Shown here: one piece after another, positions 40,803 through 51,450 of the stretch
How the letters are laid out: each line of letters opens with the position of its first letter
Numbering within the stretch: position 1 is the first letter of the stretch
NCBI GenBank assembly: GCA_020740775.1
Contig: JAHEWK010000037.1
Span: 234,609-298,608 of the forward strand
DNA: 64,000 nt
Origin: Ilyonectria destructans
Lineage: Eukaryota > Ascomycota > Sordariomycetes > Hypocreales > Nectriaceae
Reading direction: 5' to 3'
Program-made: the position numbers and the translations under genes
Notes under the pieces: model-generated
Database searches by the model: none
What the model was told of the DNA's origin: nothing
The model's input: only the letters and a program-made list of their open reading frames with translations

Positions 40803-42825
40803 AGTTTGGTGCAGACAGGGATAAATAAGTTTCTCGGAATCTGATTGGTCCAGATTTTGTATTGCCGGTCGCTAAAGAAGGCTGGATTGGTTGGCGGCTC
40901 TAGAAAAAGTGGGTATCCGCCAGCCACCATTTGTCACTGCTTCTTTGTTTACTTCTTTGTTTACCATGGCCAAATTTGCCTGGCCATCTGTTCGTTTGCT
41001 TGGCCAAGCAACCTTTCTTCCATTATCGATCCCGATGCACCATATGACTGAGGATGGCTTCCGATTCTAGGGGTAATATGAGCCGTGGATCTGATTTTGG
41101 AGTCCATTGCCCGTCTTGCAACTAAATAAAACCAGCAAGTGACTTCATTAGCAGGAGGAAATCTGCTAATCAAACTACAACCTGCCTGGAATGCCGGGAC
41201 CAGCGCAATTCCGAGGTAATTGACATCATTGGTATAGTCTATATGCCTCCCTAACCTGATCAAGTGTGCCAGGTCTAAAGGTGCGGTCCTGACGTTGAGG
41301 AACCTGGCCGTCTGTCCTTCAGCTGAGAGACCTGCCCCGAAAAGAGCCGATGGAGATGCTGGCCTATCGCCTCCTAATGAGAGATCCGGAACCCAGCCTA
41401 TATCGCTAGAGAGGCTACGGCAACTTCACACGGCGAGGAGGTTATTTGAAGAGCCAATTAGCCAGCCGCAGGTGGTGCTAGGGGCGCCAATCCCACCAAC
41501 CCAACAAAGCTTGCGCAACTTCCGGGCTCTTACTCCCTCACCGACCATACAGCCAACGACCCATCAAATCGCATCAAATTCCGATCCATCTACTGTCCCA
41601 AGCAGCACAACTGATGCTAAGTACTCTTACTTAGCTTCTATGTTCCATAAAGGCGGGAAAGACTCACAAGATGATGCCTCCAAGGCTGAGGCGAAGGCAA
41701 GGCAGGTGGCTATACAGCGCGACCATCGTTCACGGCGCCGTGCGGGGGAGACTGTCTCCCTGACTCCCTCGATATCTCGACTGGGCGTCTCTGCAGTTCC
41801 TGATAAGCCTGGAGAAGGTATCCCTAGCCGTAATCGTCGTCGTTGTGCAGGCTAACCACTGGATTAGCCGACGGTCATGGCACACATCCAGAACAGGACG
41901 GGATAAATATGGGTGACAAGGGGGAATTCTCTGAATCCGATATTGACGCCGAGGACTACTTCAATTTGCTTCTTTCGCCTGCTCGGCCTCGGAGGTATCT
42001 CGAGCAATTAGGGGTAGAGTGCGATTCCGAACCAGGGGACGAAGACGAGAACGACGAGAACGACGATGACACGGTGGGCAAAAGCCCTCTTCGCCGTTGC
42101 TCGAGGCAGCCTTCCGCACAGCCATCTCATGGTCGTCGTGGTCGTCGTGGTCCTGCCCCTGGTATGGGAGGGCGGCCGAGAAAATCTCAGACGCAAGCTC
42201 AACCTCCGCGGCCGCCGCGACGGTATCGGAGTCCAGTGATGATTTCACCTGAACAATCGGCGGTATTCCACGCATAAGATCCGGTGTGGAATGGAGACCT
42301 CAACGCTTGCGCCTTGGCCGACTGCGATAAGGCCATCCTTCGCGAGTTCTGGACCACGCTTGACAATGACCAGATGCAATACTGCAGTAGATGCCAAGAG
42401 CGCTAGTTCATCATATGCTACGCAATTACCGTGCACAAGTCACAAAGCATCACCGAAGACATGATAGCTACAGATCTGTCCTGCCAGGACTTTCAGACTG
42501 GTTTAAGCTACGTAGCTATCTCTCGTGTAAAAACGCTCGAAGGTCTGATGTTGGATGCACCATTTGATCGTAATCACCTGGTCTACGGGTCTCCCCCGGA
42601 TGGCATGAAGATGAAGATGAGGGATCAGGAGCTTAGGAAACGACAGGTGCCCACACGGAATCCGTACATGTGACATAATACCAAGAATGGCCATGGCAGT
42701 AGTTCAGTACGTAGATAATGCAGTAGTAGTAATAGCTTCCCGGCCCGCGGACACACAGCCTTCGGCTGAGGCTACCCCATGCACCCCATCGCCGCTCCAA
42801 TGTGCATGGGGTGACGTAGTATTTT
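40803..42825 (+). mobile_element. Helitron D', internally deleted relative of Helitron D
   Basis: The 5' part matches Helitron D from GGTGCAGACAGGG onward. The 3' end carries the same CAGCCTTCGGCTGA repeat (about 42758), the hairpin CCCCATGCAC/GTGCATGGGG (42775-42784 and 42802-42811) and the terminal GTGACGTAGTATTTT. About 4 kb of the replicase-helicase gene is missing. The very 5' tip (TCAGCCGAAGGCTGA in D) is not recognisable, so the 5' border is approximate. It is probably mobile only with the help of an element like Helitron D. Confidence 0.85.
41078..42673 (+). pseudogene. Helitron D' gene remnant, N-terminus joined to extreme C-terminus
   Basis: The first exon and the 41295-41855 frame match the N-terminal exons of Helitron D (a CxxC...CxxC motif, then ERPAPKRADGDAGLSP and related blocks). 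The frame at about 41930-42277 matches the start of the D main exon up to a stop after VFHA. Reading continues to CSRCQE (about 42400), then jumps directly to CYAITVHKSQS and runs to RNPYM. The intervening Helitron-like N, Rep and most helicase motifs are deleted. Additional stops show decay. Confidence 0.85.
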
Positions 42826-43996
42826 ATGCATCTAGAATATTGAAGAGAGTGTGCTATTTGTTCCTCTGAGTGATATCTTCTTGCCTCTATTAATGCAGTA
42901 GATATCTTCTATATAACTATTAGCTTAGCTCGTAGATGCAGCATAGGATACGTAGGTGACAGAGATGTATCTTTCTTATGCTGGTTATAACGGTGAACAA
43001 CTCTCTCCTGTAAAAATTCTTCCTGACTAGCGGCTGTTAGCACTAGCGTGGAAAATTTTGCAGGCCCACCAAATTTGGCTGCTGCAGCAGCTGGTGCCCA
43101 TCGGGTACTAACACTGCAATAAAGGAAGGATTGAGAGGGTTGACTTCCTTTACGCAGCAGCCACGGCCACAGCCCAAGGGCTCCGGCCATGATCGAAGCC
43201 TGCTGCCCTGACCAGCTGGGCAGCTGAGATAGCAGCAGGGAAGCAGCACGGCTTGCGGGGGCCAACGACACCGCTGCGGCTCTTATACATGCTGTAATGC
43301 TGGTTCAGACCTCACAGCAAGTATAGCTATCGCAGCCAACAGCAATCACGACACCAGCTTCAATCTAGGTGGGCTTAGGCTTCGGCCATAGCCTTCTGGC
43401 GTCGACCTTTCTGCGTCTCGGCACTTAGGCATATAAGGCCATCGCGTCTTAGTACCTGCTCAGGCCTCCGGGCCTAAGCTGCCCTGACCTCTGCGTCTCG
43501 GCACTTAGGTGCATAAGGCCACCGCGTCGTAGCACCTGCCTCGGCCTCCGGGCCTAGGCTACTATGACCTCTGGGTCTTAGATGCCTTGATCTACGGATC
43601 TTGGCTGTTAATCCAGGTCTACAAGAAGCCACAGAATCGGGCTACTTATAGGCATCAGGGTTCTGGCTTGATGGCCCTGATCAATGGATGCTAGCTGCAG
43701 TGGTTTTTCCCTCTATCTCCCGCGAGGTTTTCCCATCTGCAGTCTTTCCTGAATGCCGGCAGGCAGGAATAGGAATACTGGAGAATTCTAAGCTGGTTAA
43801 TAAATATGGGTATGCCGACACCCGCCCTGACAATCCGCTGACGGATATCGGGCTCGAAATAATAGGTCAAATAGGGCTGCTTAATTGCTAGATGGAAGAG
43901 GAAGAAGGGTTGCAGTCTAGGTCTAGGACTGTAGGTCCGAGCTATAGGCCAGTAGTGCCTGTGGCTCCGGCTCCGGGTTACTGTACTTAGGTTTCT
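42826..43996. other. Repeat-bearing spacer downstream of Helitron D'
   Basis: No gene was recognised. Frames at 42909-43271 and 43688-43891 have no domain. The 80-bp tandem repeat is listed separately. Confidence 0.45.
43411..43590. repeat. Minisatellite, 80-bp unit, two full copies plus a partial third
   Basis: Units start at 43411, 43491 and 43571. They share CTGCGTCTCGGCACTTAGG, ATAAGGCC and GGCCTCCGGGCCTA. The exact 80-bp period is kept between the first two, and the third decays quickly. Confidence 0.85.
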
Positions 43997-44577
43997 TCAG
44001 CTGTTGACACCAGGATACCTCACTGCCTCCCCACAGCGATCGAATAGACGATCTAGCGTTGCTGTAAGCGAAGCTAACTTGCACTCGTCTCCAACTGAAC
44101 TGTAAAGTTCTTCTCCGTCGTGAACTCCAGGGTAAAACCGCTGACCATATGTGCAGGGCATTTCTGAGAGTGTCAAAAGTATATCGCGGCGTGCTTGGCT
44201 GAAGGTTTCCTGCCAACCAGTGCGGCGCATCCAGTTCGTCAATAACTCCTTTGCTGGTCCGCCATCATCAAGGGGCCGTTCGCCAGGTCGCTTTTCTAGA
44301 TGTTCGCATTCCTCAGTGAACAACTTCTGAGCAAAGTCCTCGATAGAATCTGGCGCTGCTTGTAGGAACTGGCTGTCGCTTGCAGCTCCTTGCCCTGGCC
44401 GGCGATTGCCCGTGGATACAATCCATGAGTGATGAATATCGTTCGCCTTCCAGCGTTGGAAGGTAAAGTTGTCTTCTATATGATCCCGCAACCATTGGTT
44501 TCCTCTTGCGCCTGTTTTTTTGATTTTGTCTTTATGTAACTTCTTAGGTGCCGCGAAAGTAGCTCTAGACTTGTTGA
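43997..44577 (-). pseudogene. Unknown ORF, apparently cut by pogo-2
   Basis: An open frame of 193 codons contains blocks such as NQWLRDHIEDNFTFQRW and DRLFDRCGEAVRYPG. I do not recognise a characterised domain. The frame's ATG coincides with the TA target of pogo-2. If pogo-2 is removed, reading extends upstream into the sequence beyond 46785 (…HRTFRYY) without a stop in that stretch. The original gene was therefore probably longer and was interrupted by the transposon. Pogo-type frames extending to 44665 overlap the inverted repeat and are not native. Confidence 0.5.
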
Positions 44578-44582
44578 CCATA

Positions 44583-46783
44583 CCATGCCCCACCACCCTT
44601 TCGGACGCATCACCCTTTGGGACAGCAAAAAATCCACCAGCCCATATAAAACTCAACCACATCACTTATAGAGATTAGGCTCAATTTTGAAGTTATTCGC
44701 AAGCCGTCGCCTTCAACGATTATGAAAATGACTGAAGATCATTATACGCAATTTGTTTGGTTGATTGGAACACTGGGGAACGTGCGCACCCCTGTAGTGC
44801 AATATTGGCTGACAGCCACCAAATTTCCTCCTGAATTCACTCAACTCTCTTTCTCTCAATCTTCAACAACGTCATCAAAATGACTCGCAAAAGGCCTCGA
44901 CACGTTTATTCAGAAGAAGCGATTGCTAACGCTATATCAGACGTCACAAACAAGCATCTATCCCTCACCAAGGCTTGTCAGAAGTGGGGAGTGCCAAAGC
45001 AGACCGTCTCCAATAGACTCAACGGACAAGGTGCCTTAGCCGGTCAGATTCAGCCAAAAGCACCTCTCTCCAAGAATCAAGAAGCTCATTTAGTCTCCTG
45101 GATTCTTCGTCAAGAGTCTTTGGGTTATGCTCCCTCTCACAGTCAGATTCGTGCCTGCGTCGTGGCCCTCCTGAATCAACAAAATGACAAGGGGATATTG
45201 GGAGCCAACTGGGTAGCCAGATTCATCAAACGTTATCCAGAGATCAATACCAAGCACGGAAGACGTCAAGAAGTTAACAGGTTTGACTCATTCACTCCCA
45301 AAGCCGTGAACTGGTATTTTGATATCCGAGAAAAGGAATACGGATGGATCAAACCGGAGAACACTGTTAACATGGACGAGGGAGGTATTATGTCCGGTTT
45401 TGGTGGGTATTCATGCCTCTATTCATGGATGTAACTGAGATTGATTCCATTAGGCCTGGTGGTTGGAAGTGCAGAGCCTAAGAAGAAGGCATTTCTTAAG
45501 GGCTCCCAATCCCGTACCTGGACCCCATTCATTGAGGCTATCACCGCAAACGGGCGTGCTCTTAGGCCTGGCATCATTTTTAAAGGCAAGGAGCTCCAAT
45601 CGCAGTGGTTTTTGAACGAGCTTCGGAAAATAGCTGATTGGCATTACCTATATAACCTCATCCAACGGGTGGACGGACAACCACATCGCCGTTAGGTGGC
45701 TCGAAGAGGTGTATATGCCACAGACTAAGCCTGCAGATGCCTCTGACGCCAGACTTATCATCATGGACGGCCATGGAAGTCATGCAACGGTACGTTCGTC
45801 ACTTCTATTCCCAAAGGTCAATGTTAACATAAAGTGGTAGAACGAGTGGATGACCTTGTGCTTTTTGAATAACATCTATTGTTGTTATCTCCCTGTCCAC
45901 TGTTCTCATGGCCTCCAACCATTGGATAACGGAGTTTTTAATGCTATGAAGACGGCATATCGAAAAGAGCTTGATAAGTTGGCTTCTCTTACGGATTCCG
46001 CACCTGTTGACAAAGTCAATTTTATGCGGGCTTATGCCAAGGCACGGGAGATCGGGATGACCCCAAAGAATGTATTATCCAGCTGGAGAGTAACTGGAAA
46101 TTGGCCAGTCTCCAGGGCTAAGGCATTGAGGCATCCAGAAATTCAAGAAGACAAGGCAGAGAGGCCAAAGAGTGGGCCTCCAGAATCTAGTCCTTATTTG
46201 GGCTCAGACGATACACCAAAAGTCGGGCGTCAAATCCGTGATTTGGGCAAAGGCAAAACCCCTAGCACTCGACGACGATATAACATTATAGCCAAAGGCT
46301 TTGAAGCCCAAGGACAACTCATTGCGGCCCACAAAGTCCAAATTGCCAGCCTGCAGGAGAAGGTAGCCCGGTTGGAAAGAGGAAAGAAGAGATGGGCCAT
46401 ACCGAACCCGAATAGGCGATTCATTGCCCTCAGCGAGGCTCTGGCCCAAGATGAAGGGATTCCGGAAGTTGTAGACGGCGGATTGACTGTTGTGGTGGAA
46501 CTTGACTCGGAGGAGGAGGCGGAATCAGACGTGGAGATGGCTTCAACAATTCAAGTCGGGACGGTGCTGGAGTCGCCTCAAATCACCACCAGGTCGGGTA
46601 GGGTCGTCAAAAAGTGACGATACGAATAGAGGAGTCAATTTTCCACGGAACGGTATATTTCGGTTGTGTATAACCTCAAAATTGATTAGGTACCTGGCTA
46701 ATTCAATTGGTGGTTTTTTGGTTTGAATGGCCTCAGTTGTTAGTCCCAAAGGGTGGTGCGTCCGAAAGGGTGGTGGGGCATGG
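44583..46783 (+). mobile_element. pogo-2, pogo/Fot-like transposon with TA duplication
   Basis: Both ends read CCATGCCCCACCACCCTTTC inward. The inverted repeats are about 41 bp (44583-44623 and 46743-46783) with one mismatch, flanked by TA on both sides. The terminal CCACCACCCTTTCG block is shared with pogo-1, so the two are members of one family, but the TIRs here are much shorter. One transposase gene lies inside. Confidence 0.93.
44880..46617 (+). pseudogene. pogo-2 transposase, disrupted by a 4-bp insertion
   Basis: Exons 44880-45402, 45454-45789 and 45841-46617 total 1,636 nt. A 4-bp insertion after CATTAC (about 45650) shifts the frame; without it, exon lengths agree with pogo-1 apart from three codons at the start of exon 2. 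The domain order is as in pogo-1: paired helix-turn-helix, NMDEGG, DGHGSH and LQPLDNGVF for the DDE triad, coiled coil and basic tail. Intron 1 uses a GT donor (GTGGGT) where pogo-1 has GC. Intron 2 begins GTACGT and ends GTAG. The protein would be 543 aa if uninterrupted. Confidence 0.9.
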
Positions 46784-46847
46784 TATATAATATCTGAAGG
46801 TTCTATGCGCGATCGATACGTCTTTATGCATATGTGATATATCAGTT

Positions 46848-47726
46848 TCATCTCCTCCCTTGCCTTCCACTTCTCCGGGGAACTTCCAATCTAGTTGTTG
46901 AGCCAACAGGATAAGGACCGAAACGAGGCAGCCTGGACTCCCCAAGCACGGAAGATTGAAAAGCTCTTTCCAGGAATCCTAACAAGGCCGGCCGAATGTT
47001 TTCCCGGCGACGGATCAAGGTGAGGTAGCACCATTGGCCTCCATCCAGCTCTTCTTGCTCCTCCAAGAAAAGGAGCACTAAGCAGTTCCAGTCAAAGAAG
47101 GCCACATATCTCGTCCCGTACTGATCTGCGTAGTTGACAGCTTGCTTGAGAAGGATGTATGAGTTTCCGTCAAAATATGAGACCCCTCGGGATTGGGCAA
47201 TAGAAACCTCATGCGGCTGTCCAGGTGGTGGCATTGCTGCGAAAAACTCCCCATCAATCAAAGTCCCAACTTTCTTGTAATCGAGTACGGCAAAATAATT
47301 GGGACGGCCGTCTCGGTACCAGACCCAACACTTGTCTGCCCGGGCAGAATGGCTAGACTCTGTGTCGTGGACGACATGCTGGTTGAGGTCGTGTATTTGT
47401 CCAGCATGTCCAACAGAGATTGCAAGGTCGACGGGGTTCATGAGTTGTACTGCTGACGCGTCGCTCACATCTGCCTCAACTCGAAATTTTCTTGTATCCT
47501 CCCATGTCGCGAGTCTGTCGTCCCGAAGTTTGGCGTTGATATTGTGATCATGAAGCAAAGTATCGGCGAATGGGGTCCAAGCTGACAATGGCGTATTGTA
47601 ACCCAGCACTGGAGGTTCTGCCATTTCGGTTGAGCGCCCAGATATGTGGGTACCCACAGCTGCAGCGTTACCAACTCCAGGTGGAAGTTCCACGTTGAAA
47701 GAATGGGCGATGGTAATGGATGGCAT
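46848..47726 (-). CDS. Unknown fungal protein, possibly nuclease-fold
   Basis: The single-exon frame gives 292 aa from the ATG at 47726. I do not recognise a named family with certainty. Well-formed blocks are DKCWVWYRDGRPNYFAVLDYK, NSYILLKQAVNYADQYGTRY and VAFFDWNCLVLLFLE. The order strand-LDYKK then helix-NYADQ...strand-FFDW resembles PD-(D/E)XK-like folds, with the Asp-x-Lys of LDYK as a possible metal-binding pair. This is a fold guess only. No signal peptide or membrane segment is present. The stop lies only 65 bp from the end of pogo-2. The kinase-like gene at 48989 lies divergently 1.26 kb away. Confidence 0.6.
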   Translation of the reverse strand: MPSITIAHSFNVELPPGVGNAAAVGTHISGRSTEMAEPPVLGYNTPLSAWTPFADTLLHDHNINAKLRDDRLATWEDTRKFRVEADVSDASAVQLMNPVDLAISVGHAGQIHDLNQHVVHDTESSHSARADKCWVWYRDGRPNYFAVLDYKKVGTLIDGEFFAAMPPPGQPHEVSIAQSRGVSYFDGNSYILLKQAVNYADQYGTRYVAFFDWNCLVLLFLEEQEELDGGQWCYLTLIRRRENIRPALLGFLERAFQSSVLGESRLPRFGPYPVGSTTRLEVPRRSGRQGRR

Positions 47727-48988
47727 GGTGAGGGAGAGAATATGACAGAATGAATATAACAAAAAGTGGGTGAATACTGGACGTCTTGATGTGTAATGAG
47801 AAGGATGAATTCAATGAGCAAGGAAATGGATGATGAGTAGGTATATAAAGACCCCCAATGTTTTGGGACGCTGTTGCACCGAGATATCAGCCGAAAGATT
47901 AGTCTGGGCTGGTAGCAACGCGCGGTTAGTTGACAAGACAAGGTCGATTGACGGGCGGTACCGGCTGCTTGGGTCGATAATGGGACTGATGAAACACCCT
48001 CCACCCACTTAGAGACACAAGAAGCTGGCTAGCGTGACCGTGTTGTAGTGTAGGCGCGCGGTAGAGAGCGTCGAGGAGAGCGGTTACAGATAAGAAGCTC
48101 AGCTTGGAGGGAGGGTCAAGTCAATGGGGGTTCATGGGTGTAGCCCAATTTTGAGGTGTTCGATTGCTAATGACAACTTTATGGATGCATTTAGTCTGGT
48201 ATTTACTCGCGTTGGTATAAGTCACTTAGTGTTCAGCTCATGTTTAGCTCAGTAGATCAACACCAAACAAGCGCCCGTCTCCCAGTCCCATTCCTAGAGC
48301 GAGCTGATAGTCATGGTAGGGGTTGTGTGATTGACGGCGCTTACGGCGATATGGTGGCTCAGTCGTTGATAAGCCGCCAATTTCCAGGTCATCCACATGT
48401 TGGTGACCAGTCGTAGCTTAAAATAGTGCAGTCGTGGTTTTAAATATTGGTGGGGTCATCACAACTGGCCTTTTTAGATTCTAGCTGGCGGCTAGGTGAT
48501 CGAATCATGTTGAAAGCCGAGCACCGATTCATTGAGACGGGGAGGAACGATTTGGACGTATCCACTCTGTTGGTGATGGTTCGTGATAGCAGGTCTGTGT
48601 GGTGGTGCGATCAACCGAATGGCCCAATGGAAGGGTTGGCTCGATTAGAACAGCCTCCGCACTTAGCCGCCGTGAATCTCGGACTTTGCCAAGAGTGGAT
48701 GGTACTATTAACTTTTCCATGCACAAGCTGTTTCTTTCCAAGAATATGATGGCTATTCAAGAATAAGATGGCTATCAGACGAGACCTTCTGATGTCCAGA
48801 AATATCCCCTCTCATCTGGCAGCTGGCTGATCCTTTCATCTTTGACATCCCGTTTCTTCAGCATTCGACGAGCGTCACGTGACCTCTCGCCAAAAGTCAC
48901 TTGTCTCTCCCTGCCACTCCACCGTTCCATCCGACTTCATTCATTCCCACCCACCATCACAACACCGTTAATCCAGTCTCTTCAAGAT
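47727..48988. other. Divergent promoter region
   Basis: It separates the minus-strand gene ending at 46848 from the plus-strand kinase-like gene. No supported ORF or repeat was found. A frame at 48447-48749 lacks any domain. Confidence 0.45.
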
Positions 48989-50170
48989 ATGGGACCCGGA
49001 CGTCTAGATGGTGACCCATATGGGCTGTGGAAGCCGCCTCCAGATCCGCGACGCCCAAAATTCCCTTACCGCCATGGCCTCGATCTCTCGATTCGACGTC
49101 ACATCCCACCTCCGCCATATGGTTTCGGATATGTCAAAGGGACGGAACGACAACAATCTCCGTCACCGCCGATACGAGAAGTCACTCAGAGCGAATGGTG
49201 TGTTCGGCATCCCCCCGCAGATTCGCCTTATCCTCACCCCGATCCGACCTTGCACAGCCTTCGTGTCCTCGATGAAATAGCCTGTAAGGATGGGCGCGGG
49301 TCTCAGATTGTCCGTTGCTGCCTTGATGACTATGAGAGCCAAGTTTACGTGGCAAAGATCTACGATGCCCTCTACTATTCCTTCACATACTCTGGCACTC
49401 CCGTCGACGTCACCTGGCGCGCCGACATGGACTATCGCTGTGAAGCAGCCTCATATGAGGATCTGCAAAAGGCGGAAGTCGATGGCTTGCTTGTCCCCAA
49501 ATATTACGGCTCTTGGACTTTCGACGTTCCGTTGTTTGGGTCTGATATAGTACGACCAGTACGTATGGTGCTCATGGAATGGATTCAGGGTATTACTATG
49601 TATTCTCTTGTCGAAGAGGGTCAAACTACCCGCATCCCCCCTCAGCAGCGCCTAAACATACTCGCAGGAGCTATGGAGGTATATTGCAAACTTATATTTC
49701 ATGGAGTAAACCATCGCGACTTTGCTCCTAGAAATATCGTTCTGGTTGGATCGAATATTGAGGCCCATTTGCCTCGGGTTTTATTGATCGATTTAAACCG
49801 CTCTGTCGCCACGAACCGACCAAATTCAACCTTCCCAAGAATTATCACAGAGCGTCCAGACAACCCTATTACATATCTATTTGGAACATGCAACAACGAA
49901 TTCTTGTCCTGGGTACCACAACCGCATCGTTCAAAGCCATCGGTATTCAAAGGATGGCTAAAAACGACCTGGGAGAACTCTGAGGAGTTTGAAGCTCCTG
50001 TTGGGCGGAATCTACGGCGCTTACAGACAGACGAGATCGAGATTTGTCCACCTTTGCCAGATGCAGAGCCGGAAGGCCCTTCAGAACACTGGCGTCGACG
50101 TAAGAGTTATTTTATCCTCAGTTTGGTGCAAAGACTGTGCGCTAATATGTTTAGTTCGCTTGGAACATGA
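48989..50170 (+). CDS. Kinase-like protein (HRD-type catalytic loop)
   Basis: The frame from the ATG at 48989 gives 393 aa. The C-terminal 250 residues have a kinase fold: EIACKDGRG near residue 94, a hinge-like VLMEWIQG, then the catalytic loop HRDFAPRN (Asp and Asn both present) and LLIDLNRS in place of the metal-binding DFG. The N-terminus is Pro-rich with no recognised domain. This resembles the fungal-specific kinase-like and aminoglycoside-phosphotransferase-like group, not a canonical Ser/Thr kinase; the DFG variant and the missing clear glycine loop make activity uncertain. An open frame extends upstream to 48842 only through non-ATG codons, so 48989 was chosen. Confidence 0.7.
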   Translation: MGPGRLDGDPYGLWKPPPDPRRPKFPYRHGLDLSIRRHIPPPPYGFGYVKGTERQQSPSPPIREVTQSEWCVRHPPADSPYPHPDPTLHSLRVLDEIACKDGRGSQIVRCCLDDYESQVYVAKIYDALYYSFTYSGTPVDVTWRADMDYRCEAASYEDLQKAEVDGLLVPKYYGSWTFDVPLFGSDIVRPVRMVLMEWIQGITMYSLVEEGQTTRIPPQQRLNILAGAMEVYCKLIFHGVNHRDFAPRNIVLVGSNIEAHLPRVLLIDLNRSVATNRPNSTFPRIITERPDNPITYLFGTCNNEFLSWVPQPHRSKPSVFKGWLKTTWENSEEFEAPVGRNLRRLQTDEIEICPPLPDAEPEGPSEHWRRRKSYFILSLVQRLCANMFSSLGT

Positions 50171-50479
50171 AGCCAGAGTGCTAAGTTCCGGAAAGCAACA
50201 GCCCTATTGGGGTACAATCTCCAGCGGAAAAGCCGGTGGTGATGGGAACAGTGGCCCGAATGAAGAAGAAAAACCTGTCTATTAAAGGGTTTTGAGAGAT
50301 GAGGAAGTTTTCTTGGCGTTTCTGGTAGCGAGGCAACGTAAGGAAATAGAGCAGACGTAAAGGGCTTCTTGCACTTATGGGCAATTGTTGATCATCTGCA
50401 TAATTGTAGTCAAGGTTCAGCTGCCATGAAACTCCAATGTGTTCATTGCCACCATCGCAACATACGACTATCATTGGGC
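50171..50479. other. Spacer between convergent genes
   Basis: Nothing was recognised in this 309-bp spacer between the kinase-like gene and the esterase remnant. Confidence 0.45.
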
Positions 50480-51113
50480 TTAATTCAATAAGCTAATCCC
50501 CCCAGCAGCTAAAGCTAGAAATACCCGGTCTGTCACATCTAAGTCCATCTTTGCCAGGTATTCTACTTGGGTCATTCTTCTGCGTAACCTCAAGCCGTCG
50601 TTGTTGAGTTCGCGGTGGTCAACGTAGGGCCCGAACGCAGCGTACACGTCTGGAGACCAGGGCTCTTCGGAGTGAATGAAATCGATCCACTTCTTGCGCA
50701 TTTCAATCCCTGTTTGATGTGCGGCGGCTGAGAAGGATAGATCGAGGCCGCCAAAAAGAAGGAGCAAGTCGACAGGGTGATGTGATCCACTTGAAGGTTG
50801 CCAGGGGTTGACCTCGTCCAAAACACATCGAACGACGGGTTTCTTAGCGGTGCGCCATGTCTGGATCATCTTTTCTATTGGAAGAACGAATTTGCAGTCG
50901 TTGATGAAATCAAGAGCCCCGGTTTTAGACGCAGAAGGTCTGTCGGGATCAATGTTGTATAGTCGTTTCAATTCAGTCGCGCTTTCGCCGGCCGATTCGA
51001 AAGCACTGACAATGGCATCAGTATCCGTGGACCAGATGCCCGAATTCCAAAGAATCGCCTACTTAGATGTTAGCGTCGTATCTTAAACTCAGACATATAA
51101 TTTCCCTTACCTC
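50480..51113 (-). pseudogene. Carboxylesterase type B, C-terminal remnant
   Basis: A 193-codon exon (51058-50480) is preceded by a 52-bp intron (51110-51059, GTAAGG...GTAG) and a few codons of an upstream exon. It carries the C-terminal part of a type-B carboxylesterase/lipase: ILWNSGIWSTDTDAIV, then SHHPVDLLLLFGGLDLSF with the catalytic-His region, and RKKWIDFIHSEEPW. The nucleophile elbow (GESAG) and the acidic residue are absent. Upstream of the small exon the frame is closed, so the gene has lost about two thirds of its length. Confidence 0.72.
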
Positions 51114-51450
51114 ATTCTTGTGAGGGAACGATCATGTGACTTTCATACTTTATGAATAGTCTCACTTAATGAATATTGTATAAATAGCTTTAAGTCAGAG
51201 CTTTCCTTAGGAATCTCTTTCTCTCCTTGTAAACAATCATTTTGCCCAAGTCGCACTCGACCTCGTTCGTGCTCTTGTCCCGTCACAGAAGGGCGGAGAT
51301 GATCATGGTGTTCAAGCAGCCGAAATGAGACTTTATTAGCAGCCATTATCAGTTTCATCCTATCTCCATATGTATGCTATAAAGGAAAGGGGCAGCGTCT
51401 TATGTTTGCTTTCCGATTGCCTTTTCGGCTAGCTACTTCCCATTATCTAA
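51114..51450. other. Short spacer without a gene
   Basis: It shows no recognised feature. It probably holds the promoter of the basic repeat protein at 51451. Confidence 0.4.
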
